64,000 nucleotides of DNA from Streptomyces sp. NBC_01689 (GTDB lineage Bacteria > Actinomycetota > Actinomycetes > Streptomycetales > Streptomycetaceae), in contig NZ_CP109592.1 in the NCBI RefSeq assembly GCF_036250675.1, forward strand, positions 930,001 to 994,000. Reading direction: 5' to 3'. Below are positions 19,214 to 27,566 of this stretch, in pieces. The notes below the pieces were generated by a model that saw only the letters and a list, made by a program, of their open reading frames with translations, was not told the origin of the DNA and searched no databases. The first letter of the stretch is position 1; each line of letters opens with the position of its first letter. Both the position numbers and the translations under genes were made by a program.

Positions 19214-19465
19214 CTCGGGCTCCTCCTCGGCGACGTCGGCTCCCGCCCCGTCCGCACGGACACGTCCGGGAGGCGACCGCCCGCGGGCGCGGGCACCGTC
19301 GGCGACGATCATCGCAGGCCGTCGCGTGCCCGGGAAGACGGGACCGCGTTCCCGGCCCGCGGGGACCCGCCCGGTCCCGCGGGCGGACGCCGTGCCGGCA
19401 GGCCTCCGGAGTGCCGATGGACCGGGAGGGCCGCCCGTGCCCCGGGGAAGCCCGACGACGGTCCG

Positions 19466-19960
19466 TCACGTCAGGGGGACGAGGACCCGGATGGTCTTGC
19501 CGCCGCCGGGGGACGGTTCGACGGTGACCTCGCGGGCGAGCCGGAAGATCAGCGGCCAGCCGTACCCGTTCGGCCGGTGCCCCTCGGGAATCGACGCGAA
19601 GCCGAAGGCTCCGGCCGGCACGATGTCGCTGTTGTCGCGCACGGCCAGCCGGATGCCCCCGTCGGTCGGTGTGGCCCGGAATCCGGCCAGTCCCCCACCG
19701 TGCCGGATGGCGTTCGTGACCAGTTCCGAGACGACCAGGAGCAGGTCCACGACGGCTTCCTGGCGCACCCCGGCTCCAGGTCTCCCGTACTCGTCCACGA
19801 GGTCCCGCACGTACCGGCGTGCCGCCGCGGGGCTCGTCACCTCGGCCGCCCGGGCCTCGAAGGAGGCCGGCGGCGAGGCGGGCGGCCCGGTGAGAGTGGC
19901 CCGCTGGAGTGCGTCGTTCTGGTCCGTGATGGTGATGTCCCTGCGTTCGGCTGCTCTCAT
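19466..19960 (-). CDS. Anti-sigma regulatory serine kinase-like ATP-binding protein (HATPase_c, RsbW/SpoIIAB type)
   Basis: 164 residues. The N box is LLLVVSELVTNAIRHGGG and the G1 box is LAVRDNSD. GYGWPLIFRLA stands where kinases have GxGLxL, so the lid is divergent. Proteins of this type bind a SigB/SigF-class sigma factor and release it when an unphosphorylated STAS antagonist competes. The STAS gene lies 46 bases upstream on the same strand; a candidate target sigma is at 26170. The ATG at 19960 has GAGGAAA four bases upstream. An upstream in-frame start is less likely. Confidence 0.88.
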   Translation of the reverse strand: MRAAERRDITITDQNDALQRATLTGPPASPPASFEARAAEVTSPAAARRYVRDLVDEYGRPGAGVRQEAVVDLLLVVSELVTNAIRHGGGLAGFRATPTDGGIRLAVRDNSDIVPAGAFGFASIPEGHRPNGYGWPLIFRLAREVTVEPSPGGGKTIRVLVPLT

Positions 19961-20006
19961 ACGGTTTCCTCGCGGGTCGCGCCCTGCCACGGGAGGTCGG
20001 CGGTCC

Positions 20007-20378
20007 TCATCGCCCGGCCGTCGGGTCCGGCACGCTCATCGCCGTCTCCACGCTGTCGGCGAGGACGAAGAAGCCCTCCGTACCGGTCACGTCGAACAGC
20101 CTCCGGACGATGTCTCTGAAGGGCCCGCACACCACCATGAACGTGCCGCAGGCCCGATGGGCGCGCTGCGCTTCCAGGAGGACGTGCAGGATCGACGAGT
20201 CCGCGAAGAGGGTCCCCGACAGGTCGACGACCGTGCGCGCGGCGCCCACCCGTCGTGCGAGATCAAGGGTTTCCTCCAGTTGGGGCGCGCTCTCGTGGTC
20301 GATGTCGCCGCCGACTCGTACCACGAACGCGTCTTGGGCCTCCGCGTACGTGACGGTGGCCTCCAACTCGTCGGGCAT
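20007..20378 (-). CDS. STAS-domain anti-sigma factor antagonist
   Basis: 123 residues, one STAS domain: VVRVGGDIDHESAPQLEE at the start, and TVVDLSGTLFADSSILHVL with the conserved DSS where SpoIIAA/RsbV are phosphorylated. The protein should bind the kinase-like anti-sigma factor encoded just downstream (46-base gap) and free the sigma factor when dephosphorylated by a PP2C enzyme such as 21983-23731. Start at 20378 preceded by AAAGAG; a longer in-frame start at 20414 has GGAAGG with no spacing to the ATG. Confidence 0.88.
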   Translation of the reverse strand: MPDELEATVTYAEAQDAFVVRVGGDIDHESAPQLEETLDLARRVGAARTVVDLSGTLFADSSILHVLLEAQRAHRACGTFMVVCGPFRDIVRRLFDVTGTEGFFVLADSVETAMSVPDPTAGR

Positions 20379-20588
20379 CTGAACACTCTTTCTGGTCTGG
20401 TGGTGCGACGGCATCCTTCCGGCCGCGCATCACGGGCATCACATGTCCCCTGTGCGCTTCGGCACGGGAAAAGTATCCGGATGCACGCCTTGGGACACGA
20501 CGTCCAGTCCGTGGGACCGGGCCGTGCGGCGGCCGCGCCGCGTACCGCCGGCGGCGCCGGGCCCGGGGGTTGCTCTCGGCGGCCGCCA

Positions 20589-20954
20589 TCAGGCGGGCTG
20601 CCTCGGCGGCAGGCTCCGGTAGTAGGTGCCGACACGGGCGAGGTATTCGGGGTCCAGCGTCTCGCTGTCGGTCCGGAAGCGCGGAGCCGACTTGATCTCG
20701 TCCCTGGTGCATGCCATCGTCACCTTCTGCGCCTGCGAGTCGATGTCCGCGACGACGCCCACGGGTACGAGGACGCTCTTCCCGAACACCCACACCCCCG
20801 TGTCGACGACGAGATGGCGCATCCCGGAGTCGTCGGCCTGCCGGTCCACATGCCCTATGGTCCCGTCCGTCGCCTCGACGGCGTAGCCCGTGAGGTCCTG
20901 CGCCTCCGGGCTGCGGAAATGCGGCGCGTACGACCAGATTCTCTCGATCGTCAT
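20589..20954 (-). CDS. PRC-barrel domain protein
   Basis: 121 residues. DLTGYAVEATDGTIGHVDRQ and MRHLVVDTGVWVFGKSVLVPVGVV are the PRC-barrel fold as in photosynthetic reaction-centre H subunits and RimM. Stand-alone PRC-barrel proteins are common in Streptomyces stress clusters; role unknown, possibly protein-protein contact. GGAGGAAGAAAAG directly before the ATG fixes the start. It sits between the two STAS genes, apparently in its own unit. Confidence 0.85.
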   Translation of the reverse strand: MTIERIWSYAPHFRSPEAQDLTGYAVEATDGTIGHVDRQADDSGMRHLVVDTGVWVFGKSVLVPVGVVADIDSQAQKVTMACTRDEIKSAPRFRTDSETLDPEYLARVGTYYRSLPPRQPA

Positions 20955-21162
20955 CTTTTCTTCCTCCTGCGTGGCCGGTTCGCTCGGCCGGAACCTCACC
21001 CGTGGGGACACCCGGCGGAGAGAGCACGCGGGAGGGGGAAAACCTCTCCAGCGTGCTCCAGAGCTGCAGTTACCCTGCTATCCGGATCGCATTCGGCGGA
21101 AATCCCGGTGCGCGGGCGTATTCGCCGTGGCGCGTGACCGCCGCGTACGGCTGTTCGATGGA

Positions 21163-21591
21163 TCAGCCCGTACCGGGCCGCTGCTCACCTGCCGGCCGGT
21201 CCGCGGGCTGCTGCTCGACGGGGCCTTGCTCACCGGGGATCCGCGCGCGGGGGGCGGTGAGGTGGTGGAGCGTCCCGGTGACGTTCAGGAGCCGTTCCAG
21301 GACGGGGGGACGCTCGTCCAGATGGAGGCGGACGCCTCCCAGGTCCGTCATCCGACGGATCATCAGCAGGGTCGACAGGCCCATGGTGTCGATGGTGTCG
21401 AGTGCGGAGAACTCGATACGCAGGTCGGCCGGTTCTCCGCCGGTGTCACGGTGCTCGCCGAGCCACCGCTCGACGGTCTTCAGCAGTTCGTCGGACGACT
21501 CGAAGTCGAGGTCTCCGGCGACGTGGACCAGGACGGTGCCGGCCTCGGCCTCGACGGTGAGCGTGAGCGGTGTGGGATGCGAAGGGGTCAT
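21163..21591 (-). CDS. STAS-domain anti-sigma factor antagonist-like protein
   Basis: 142 residues. The STAS core is about 8-105 (GTVLVHVAGDLDFESSDELL; SALDTIDTMGLSTLLMIRR). At the usual phosphorylation position the residue is Thr (DTMGL) rather than Ser. The last 30 or so residues (PRARIPGEQGPVEQQPADRP) are a disordered tail. The ATG overlaps the stop of the preceding cobalamin-cap gene by ATGA, and that gene in turn overlaps the PP2C gene, so the three are one operon and probably one switch. Confidence 0.85.
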   Translation of the reverse strand: MTPSHPTPLTLTVEAEAGTVLVHVAGDLDFESSDELLKTVERWLGEHRDTGGEPADLRIEFSALDTIDTMGLSTLLMIRRMTDLGGVRLHLDERPPVLERLLNVTGTLHHLTAPRARIPGEQGPVEQQPADRPAGEQRPGTG

Positions 21592-21986
21592 GCGGGCTTT
21601 CCGGGGCCGGGGAGTCGGGGTGTCGGGGCTCGGCCGGCGAGCGCCTCACGCGCCCGGGCCGGGGTGAGGAGGCCTCGCGAGGTCTCGTTCCGTCGGCCGG
21701 GGCGGGGGGCCGGCGCGGCGACGACCGCCTCGTGGATCGCGATGGCGGTGTGTTCCTGTGCAAGGGTGAGCCGGTTCGCCGGCCATGTCGCGCCGGACCT
21801 CACCTGTGCGGGGGCGATCGCGTCGAGGAGGACGGACTCGGCGCCGGTGGCGGGTCCTTGGGTGTCGGAGACCGTGGTGGTGGCACCGTGCTCGTCTCCC
21901 GGGCGGACCGCCGTCCACCGGCGTTCCCGGACGTGTTCGAGCAGGGTGCCGCCCTGCTGTTCGCCGGGGAGGGACAGACGCGTCAT
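21588..21986 (-). CDS. Orphan cobalamin-binding cap-domain protein (B12-binding_2-like), Rossmann half missing
   Basis: 132 residues. About 14-92 matches the helical cap of methionine-synthase-type cobalamin proteins: LLDAIAPAQVRSGATWPANRLTLAQEH with the intact W-x9-EH motif (W68, E78, H79). In full-length relatives a B12-binding Rossmann domain of about 130 residues or more follows, but here the protein ends in a basic Pro-rich tail (about 95-132). It overlaps the PP2C gene upstream (ATGA) and the STAS gene downstream (ATGA). With no DxHxxG domain, direct cobalamin binding is doubtful; it may be a remnant or a partner-binding module. Confidence 0.72.
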   Translation of the reverse strand: MTRLSLPGEQQGGTLLEHVRERRWTAVRPGDEHGATTTVSDTQGPATGAESVLLDAIAPAQVRSGATWPANRLTLAQEHTAIAIHEAVVAAPAPRPGRRNETSRGLLTPARAREALAGRAPTPRLPGPGKPA

Positions 21987-23731
21987 GCGGTGTACCTGCC
22001 CCGGGTGTGCCCGTTCACCGCGCTCAGGTGCGCGTGGTGCGGCGCCGTGACCGCCACGGTCGCCATGTCGTCGTGGGCGCCGCGCCCGACCCACTGCGCG
22101 GCGAGCATCTGGACGTGCTCGACGACGGCCTCGGCGGGCAGGCCGGCGCACCGGGCCAGCGCGGACTCGAGCCGCTCGACACCGAACAGCTCGTCGCCGA
22201 GCGGCCCGCCCCGGCCTTCGGTGATGCCGTCGGTGAAGAACAGGCAGGTCTCCCCCGGGGCCAGTTCGACCCGCGCGGTGGTCGAGCTGATGTCCCAGAA
22301 GGCGCCGACCAGGGTCCCCCGTGTCCCCACCGTCTCGACCGTGCCGTCGGCCCGGACGATCAGGGGCGCGGGGTGACCGGCACTGGTGACGCGCAGCCGC
22401 ACCGTACCGCCGCTGCGCACGACGGAGGCCAGGGCCAGGGTGACGAAGCGGGTGTGATGCGAGTTCATCAGCGCCCCGTTGAGCAGTCCGAGCAGCCGCT
22501 GGTGGTCGTCGGCCAGCGGCAGGAGCGCCTGGACCGTGTTGCGGACCTTGCCGGTGAGCACCGCCGCGTCCAGTCCCTTGCCGCACACGTCCCCGAGGAC
22601 GACGAGGGCCTCCTGCCCCTCGTCGGTGCCGGGGTGGACGTCGTAGAAATCGCCCCCCACGCGGTCCGCCTGGCCGGAGGGGAGGTACTTCCCGGCGAAC
22701 TCCACGCCGTGCACGCTGCGGAGCTGGGGCGGCAGCAGTTCACGCATCAGGGTGGTCGTGATGGCCGCCTGCTCCGCGTACATGCGCGCCGCGGACATGG
22801 CGGCCCCCGCCCGGGAGGCGAAGAGGCGGGCGAAGACCTCCTCGCTCTCGGTGAACGCCGACCGGCGCCCGGAGCGCAGCAGGACGAGCGCACCCGCCGG
22901 GACTCCGTGGCCGGGCAGGGGTGTCACGACGGCGGAACGGACCGGGCCGGTGAACCCGTCCGGGACGGCCCACTCGGGAACGGCGGCGGGATCGATCCAG
23001 CGTGACGGCACGGGCGGGAACCCGCGCAGGGCGTCGGTCAGACCGGGCAGTTGTTCCAGGTCTGCCTGGACCTGCCGGTGCACCACGTCGCCGTCGGGTC
23101 CGCAGTACGTCAACTGCGCCTTCCGCCCGCGCGGTGGTGCCACGATCACGGCGGCGTCGGCGAGGTGCTCGGCGGCCAGGCGAGCGGTGATCTCCATGCA
23201 GCGTTCGGCGTTCAGTGACGACAGCAGCGCGCTGGAGGCTCCGGCCAGAAAGGCGGTGCGCCGGCGCTCGCTCGCGAGGGCGTCCTCGGCAAGGCGCCGG
23301 TCGGTGTCGTCGACCAGCCACCACATCACGTCACCGCTGTCCGTGCGGGTAGGACGGGCTTCGAAGGTCCGGTCGCCGACTGCTCCGTGGGCGGGGGACG
23401 CGGGGGGTCCGGACTCCGCGTCCCCGCTCTCCTCGTCGGGCGAGCCGGCTCCGGCGTGCGCGTCCGCGATCCACTCCGGGACCACACAGCGCAGCCAGGC
23501 GCCGGGAACGGCGGCCGGGAACAGGGCGGCCGCCGCGGCGTTCACTTCGACGACATCACCGGACGGGTCGGCGATCAGGACGGGGTAGGGGGCGGCGCCC
23601 CACGCCGTATCGGAGGTGATACCGCGCGGGCCGGCGGGAGGCTGCTGGGAAGTGTCCACGAGCGAGGGCGCGTGACTGCGTGCCCACAACCTTCTTTCCG
23701 AGAACGAGAACAGTTTCCTTGCGGCAACCAT
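21983..23731 (-). CDS. PP2C/SpoIIE-type serine phosphatase with PAS and GAF-like sensor domains
   Basis: About 582 residues. The N-terminal PAS-like domain (WGAAPYPVLIADPSGDVVEVN) is followed by a GAF-like region (AGASSALLSSLNAERCMEITARLAAEHLADAAVIV). The C-terminal PP2C domain has the motifs LLPPQLRSVHG, RVGGDFYDVHPG, LVVLGDVCGKGLDAAV, VTSAGHPAPLIV, LFFTDGITEGRG and AHDDMATVAV. The metal-binding Asp residues are present. It should dephosphorylate STAS antagonists in response to a signal sensed by its own domains, activating a SigB/F-type sigma. Start uncertain: ATG 23731 chosen, an in-frame start at 23770 is possible and neither has a strong ribosome binding site. First gene of a three-gene overlapping operon. 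Confidence 0.9.
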   Translation of the reverse strand: MVAARKLFSFSERRLWARSHAPSLVDTSQQPPAGPRGITSDTAWGAAPYPVLIADPSGDVVEVNAAAAALFPAAVPGAWLRCVVPEWIADAHAGAGSPDEESGDAESGPPASPAHGAVGDRTFEARPTRTDSGDVMWWLVDDTDRRLAEDALASERRRTAFLAGASSALLSSLNAERCMEITARLAAEHLADAAVIVAPPRGRKAQLTYCGPDGDVVHRQVQADLEQLPGLTDALRGFPPVPSRWIDPAAVPEWAVPDGFTGPVRSAVVTPLPGHGVPAGALVLLRSGRRSAFTESEEVFARLFASRAGAAMSAARMYAEQAAITTTLMRELLPPQLRSVHGVEFAGKYLPSGQADRVGGDFYDVHPGTDEGQEALVVLGDVCGKGLDAAVLTGKVRNTVQALLPLADDHQRLLGLLNGALMNSHHTRFVTLALASVVRSGGTVRLRVTSAGHPAPLIVRADGTVETVGTRGTLVGAFWDISSTTARVELAPGETCLFFTDGITEGRGGPLGDELFGVERLESALARCAGLPAEAVVEHVQMLAAQWVGRGAHDDMATVAVTAPHHAHLSAVNGHTRGRYTA

Positions 23732-23843
23732 CTCGTGCCGGGCCGCATCACTGCAAGTCGCCCACCACAAGTCTCGTCAAGCCCCACGGGCGCACCCCGT
23801 TCGGCGTATCCTCCGCTCCCCCGCCCCTCCGGCCCCACCGGTG

Positions 23844-24020
23844 TCAGCGCCTGCGACCGCGGGCCGCCCAGCCGCTGCCGATCCCGGCCACGTGCAGGGC
23901 GAGCAGGGCCAGTCCTATGAGCATGACATTCGTTGACGTGAACACGTCATTCGTAGAGATGTCCGCGGCGTTGATCAGGAAAGCGATGAACAGCAGGACC
24001 GCCGCGACGATGCCGAGCAT
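23844..24020 (-). CDS. Small two-helix membrane protein
   Basis: 58 residues: MLGIVAAVLLFIAFLINA, then a short polar loop with several Thr/Asn/Asp, a second hydrophobic segment (VMLIGLALLALHVAG) and a basic end WAARGRRR. GAGGAGACATC before the ATG fixes the start. Small proteins like this are frequent near Streptomyces stress genes; function unknown. Confidence 0.75.
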   Translation of the reverse strand: MLGIVAAVLLFIAFLINAADISTNDVFTSTNVMLIGLALLALHVAGIGSGWAARGRRR

Positions 24021-24196
24021 GATGTCTCCTCTTCCGAAGTGATGATGACGTCCGGATGCCCCCAACACGCCGGCCGACACAACTTCGCCGCCGCCCTTGC
24101 CGCGGCCTGCGAGCAATGCGGTCATTTCGGACCACGGGAGACCGGAGGCGCGCCCGGCGACGGAGACATCCCCGCCGGGCGCACCCCGGCGCGCCG

Positions 24197-24766
24197 CTAG
24201 GAGACGGCGGGTTCAGCCGTCCCCTCGCGCTCCGGGGCTCCCGGCTCCCCGCCCGCGCCGGTCGCCCGCCAGCGGTCCTCCTCCCGGACGACGAGCCCCT
24301 GGTCCGCCAGCCCCTTCAGGTGCCGCAGGACGGTGGCCTCCTGGAAGCCGACGGCCGCACAGAGTTCGTCCAGACCGGACCCCTTCACACCCGCGCTCGC
24401 CAACTGCTCCCACGTACGTACCGCGTGACGGCTCAGCCCGCTCTCCCGCACCCTCCGCAGGACCGCGGGGTACTCCTCGCCCCCCTGGCTCTGCCCGGGA
24501 AGCGGCGCGTGGGCGGGCGTCGACACGCCCTCGTCCCCGTGACGCGAGGTCTCGTGGCCGGCGCGCGCCTCCGCACGTCCGGCCGCCGGCTCCCCACGGC
24601 CCGCCGCCTTCTGCTCACGGCCGGCCGGCGACGTCACCCGGCCCGCCGCCATCTCCTCACGACCGGCCGTCGCCGGTGGCACGGCTCGCGGCGCCCCGGC
24701 CCGTCCGACCGGACGCGGCGTCATGTTCACCGTGCGGTGCCTGCGCCCCTTGCGATGTCGGCTCAT
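24197..24766 (-). CDS. Winged-helix (MarR/ArsR-like) DNA-binding protein with a repetitive N-terminal region
   Basis: 189 residues. The C-terminal third is a winged helix: LSRHAVRTWEQLASAGVKGSGLDELCAAVGFQEATVLRHLKGLADQGLVVREEDRW. About 30-85 is a degenerate AAGR/PAGRE repeat, basic and probably disordered, which could add nonspecific DNA contact. The first residues (SRHRKGRRHR) are also very basic. GAGGAACCG before the ATG sets the start. Target unknown; divergent from the Dps gene, which it might control. Confidence 0.75.
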   Translation of the reverse strand: MSRHRKGRRHRTVNMTPRPVGRAGAPRAVPPATAGREEMAAGRVTSPAGREQKAAGRGEPAAGRAEARAGHETSRHGDEGVSTPAHAPLPGQSQGGEEYPAVLRRVRESGLSRHAVRTWEQLASAGVKGSGLDELCAAVGFQEATVLRHLKGLADQGLVVREEDRWRATGAGGEPGAPEREGTAEPAVS

Positions 24767-24970
24767 CGGTTCCTCATCTCCGCATCGACGATGCTCACGC
24801 ATGGACAACGAGCCAGTCGGCAGAAAGCCGTTCAGCCGTTCGAATGACACTTGCGGTCGCTCGCGGCGGCTCGGCACGGACCGGCAGCGGCGTCTCCAGG
24901 GAAAGGTGTGACCCACAGCAACCGGGGCACTCGCGGTCCTGGAGGTTGATACCGATCGGCTCCCCTGATC

Positions 24971-25198
24971 GTGGTTCTTCCGCTCGCCCTTCCGCTGTTC
25001 GGCGCCGACCTCGCCGTTCAGCCGCTGTGGCGGATCGCCGTCATCGTGCCGGCCGTATGGCTGCTCGGTTTCGTGGGACGACCCGGGGCGCCCGGCGGCC
25101 GCCGTGGTCGCCGATACCACTGGTGGCCACGCCGCCGGCACGGCATCCGCGAACCTCCCGCAGGGACATACGATACGAAAGAAGGAAAGAGGGACATC
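24971..25198 (+). pseudogene. Degenerate small hydrophobic-protein gene, in frame with dps
   Basis: The frame encodes LPLALPLFGADLAVQPLW, RIAVIVPAVWLLGFVGRPG, then a basic RRGRRYHWW end. This resembles a conserved 55-residue Streptomyces hydrophobic protein as I recall it. Here it has no own stop (WW where relatives end) and continues in frame for 20 more codons into dps. The expected start is also disturbed: GGAGG is followed by TTGATACCG in a different frame about 24 bases before the hydrophobic stretch. Either a decayed gene or a rare leader fusion to Dps. Confidence 0.45.
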
Positions 25199-25774
25199 AT
25201 GGCCTCTGTCACGACCCCGAACTACACGATTCCCGGGATCAGCACGAGTGACGGCGGCAGGATCATCGATCTGCTCCGTACCCGGCTGCACGCTCTCAAC
25301 GACCTCTCCCTCACCCTGAAGCACATTCACTGGAATGTCGTGGGCCCGCACTTCATCGCCGTGCACGAGATGCTCGACCCGCAGGTGGAGGCCGTACGGG
25401 GCATGGCCGACGACACCGCCGAGCGCGTCTCCGCCCTCGGCGGCGTGCCGCAGGGCACACCGGGGGCGCTGGTGGCCGAGCGCACCTGGGACGACTACAG
25501 CGTCGGCCGGGCGGACGCGATCGCCCATCTCGGCGCCCTCGACCTGGTCTACACGGGGATCGTCGAGGAACACCGCGCGGCCGTCGCCGAGATCGGCAAG
25601 ATCGATCCGGTGACCGAGGACCTGCTCATCGGACAGCTGCGCGCGCTGGAGCAGTTCCAGTGGTTCGTGCGCGCCCATCTCGAGAGCTCCGGCGGAACCC
25701 TTTCGAACGCCACCGCCCGGACGGAGGGTCAGGCGGCTGAGCTGGCCGGCCGCAGCGGTGAAGGGCAGCAGTAG
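25199..25774 (+). CDS. dps: Dps-family DNA-binding ferritin-like protein
   Basis: 191 residues. HIHWNVVGPHFIAVHEMLD and MADDTAERVSALGG carry the inter-subunit ferroxidase residues (His, His, Asp; the Glu position is Asp in MLD). Dps dodecamers oxidize and store iron and protect DNA in stress. The N-terminal tail of about 15 residues and a C-terminal tail of about 25 are polar. Start supported by GAGGGACATC; the frame is open upstream into a hydrophobic stretch. A 19-bp terminator hairpin follows 17 bases after the stop. Fits with the neighbouring stress sigma genes. Confidence 0.92.
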   Translation: MASVTTPNYTIPGISTSDGGRIIDLLRTRLHALNDLSLTLKHIHWNVVGPHFIAVHEMLDPQVEAVRGMADDTAERVSALGGVPQGTPGALVAERTWDDYSVGRADAIAHLGALDLVYTGIVEEHRAAVAEIGKIDPVTEDLLIGQLRALEQFQWFVRAHLESSGGTLSNATARTEGQAAELAGRSGEGQQ

Positions 25775-25791
25775 GGAGGGGACGCTCCCCC

Positions 25792-25834
25792 GGGCGAGGG
25801 CCCGGACCCGTGCGACGGGTCCGGGCCCTCGCCC
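25792..25834 (+). terminator. Strong hairpin after dps
   Basis: A perfect 19-bp GC-rich stem (left arm 25792-25810, right arm 25816-25834) with a 5-base loop TGCGA, without a U-tract. About 335 bases of noncoding sequence follow before the sigma factor gene; they probably carry its promoter, but I could not identify one with confidence. Confidence 0.85.
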
Positions 25835-26169
25835 CATCCCGGCGCGGGGCGCCGGGTGCCGGCGGCCCCGCGCGGGGCCGGCCCGGCCGCGTACGGTGGC
25901 GGTGCCGGACCCGCTCCCCGACCACGCGGCCGGGAGCTCGTTCCCGGCGCACCGCCCGACCGCCGGCCACGGGTCGGACGCGCTCCCCCGGCACGGTCAC
26001 CCGCCGGAACCGGGTGCATCCGGCGGGCCAGTGAGGCCGGAAGGGGTGCTGGGAGACATGCGGGCGCACCCCGGACGAACAAGTTCCAGAATTTCGTGGT
26101 GTCGGCCGGCATGACTCGCATAAGGCAGGGCAGACGAGCCGTGTCTTCAGTTCCTTCGGACGATGTGGG

Positions 26170-27060
26170 GTGGATCGCATGGCAGCCGTGACGGCAGCGA
26201 TGGCAACGGACACGGCGCGGCACGCGGTGACGACCGAGGGGGAGTCGCTCCCTCTCATCGACGAGCCTCTGAAGGTGAGCCCGAAGGACGCGCGCACCCT
26301 GTCGCGTCAGTTCTTCGACCGGCTGGCCGTGCTGGAGGAAGGCACCCACGAATACCAGTACGCGCGCAACACCCTCATAGAGATGAACCTCTCCTTGGTG
26401 CGGTACGCGGCGGCACGCTTCCGCAGCCGTAACCAGGACGAGATGGAGGACATCGTCCAGGTCGGCACGATCGGCCTCATCAAGGCCATCGACCGGTTCG
26501 AGCTGACCCGCGAGGTCGAGTTCACCTCCTTCGCCGTGCCCTACATCGTCGGTGAGATCAAGCGCTTCTTCCGCGACACCAGTTGGGCCGTCCACGTGCC
26601 CCGGCGTCTGCAGGAGGCCCGTATCGAGCTGGCCAAGGCGACGGAGGAGCTGCGCACGCGCCTGGGCCGGACCCCGACCACGCGTGAGCTGTCCGAGCTG
26701 ATGTCCCTCTCCGAGGAGGAGGTCATCGAGGCCCGCAAGGCGTCCAACGGCTACAACTCCTCGTCCCTGGACGCCGCGCTCACGGCCGACAACGGCGCGG
26801 ACGGCGAGAGCGTCCTGGCGGACTTCATCGGCGAGGACGACCCGGCGCTCGAACTGGTCGAGGACTTCAACTCCCTGGCGCCGCTGATCGCCGGTCTCGA
26901 CGAGCGGCAGCGTCGCATCATCCACATGCGGTTCGTCGAGGAGCGCACCCAGGCCCAGATCGGCGAGGAGCTCGGCATCTCGCAGATGCACGTCTCGCGC
27001 CTGATCACCCGCATCCTCAAGCGGCTGCGCAGCGGGCTGCTCGACCCGTCGGTCGCCTGA
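26170..27060 (+). CDS. RNA polymerase sigma factor of the SigB/SigF/SigG family
   Basis: 296 residues. Region 2: NLSLVRYAAARFRSRNQDEMEDIVQVGTIGLIKAIDRFE. Region 3: FTSFAVPYIVGEIKRFFRD and RRLQEARIELAKATEEL. Region 4: LDERQRRIIHMRFVEERTQAQIGEELGISQMHVSRLITR. This is the stress and sporulation class controlled by RsbW-like anti-sigmas and STAS antagonists, which are encoded at 19466-21591. GTG 26170 is used; ATG three codons later is equally likely. A long palindrome follows 26 bases after the stop. Confidence 0.93.
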   Translation: MDRMAAVTAAMATDTARHAVTTEGESLPLIDEPLKVSPKDARTLSRQFFDRLAVLEEGTHEYQYARNTLIEMNLSLVRYAAARFRSRNQDEMEDIVQVGTIGLIKAIDRFELTREVEFTSFAVPYIVGEIKRFFRDTSWAVHVPRRLQEARIELAKATEELRTRLGRTPTTRELSELMSLSEEEVIEARKASNGYNSSSLDAALTADNGADGESVLADFIGEDDPALELVEDFNSLAPLIAGLDERQRRIIHMRFVEERTQAQIGEELGISQMHVSRLITRILKRLRSGLLDPSVA

Positions 27061-27085
27061 CACCCCGGGCTCCCTCCAGGGGCCC

Positions 27086-27143
27086 TCGTGCCGTGGCTGT
27101 TGCCCGCACCGGAATTCCGGTGCGGGCAACAGCCACGGCACGA
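27086..27143 (+). terminator. 58-bp perfect palindrome downstream of the sigma factor gene
   Basis: Both 29-base arms are exactly complementary with no spacer; the centre is CCGGAATTCCGG. In RNA it would form a very stable hairpin and is most simply the terminator of the sigma gene. It is unusually long and perfect. Confidence 0.8.
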
Positions 27144-27566
27144 CGCGTTTCTGATCAGCCCGCGCCTACGGGACATGTCACCGGAGATGTCGCGCCGCCT
27201 TCGCCCGTGCGCCCGCCCAGCACAGAGCGCGGCCCCGCCCGCAGCCGGGGGGTGGCTGAGGACGGGGCCGGGGGCTCGGGGTCGCCTGGGGGGGGTGGCT
27301 TCCTCGAGCGGTCTGTGATTGCGGGTGCCCCGCCCGAAGCGAAGCATGCGCGGCAATTCAAAGAAGTCCGGACCGCAGGACTCGGAGCAGGCGGCGCGGA
27401 GCGCCGGCCGGGCACCTGGGTCCGCGGTGGCGCTCCCGCCGGTTCCGCCCGGGCGGGGGCGGGACCGGCAGGAGCGCTCCGGCTCCGGAGCCGTACGAAC
27501 CAGGCGCCGTCGCATCCCCGGCGCGGAGCGGTCCGCGTATCCGTCGGCGAACCGCCGCTCGGTGGG
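27144..27566. other. Region without a supported gene
   Basis: About 420 bases between the palindrome and the end of the EF-G-like gene. Open frames on both strands have no recognizable features. Confidence 0.5.

Noticed and set aside
22000..22586. N-terminal 200-residue extension of the cobalamin-cap protein
   Set aside because: It lies in the shadow of the PP2C gene; the ATG at 21986 overlapping the PP2C stop is the natural start.
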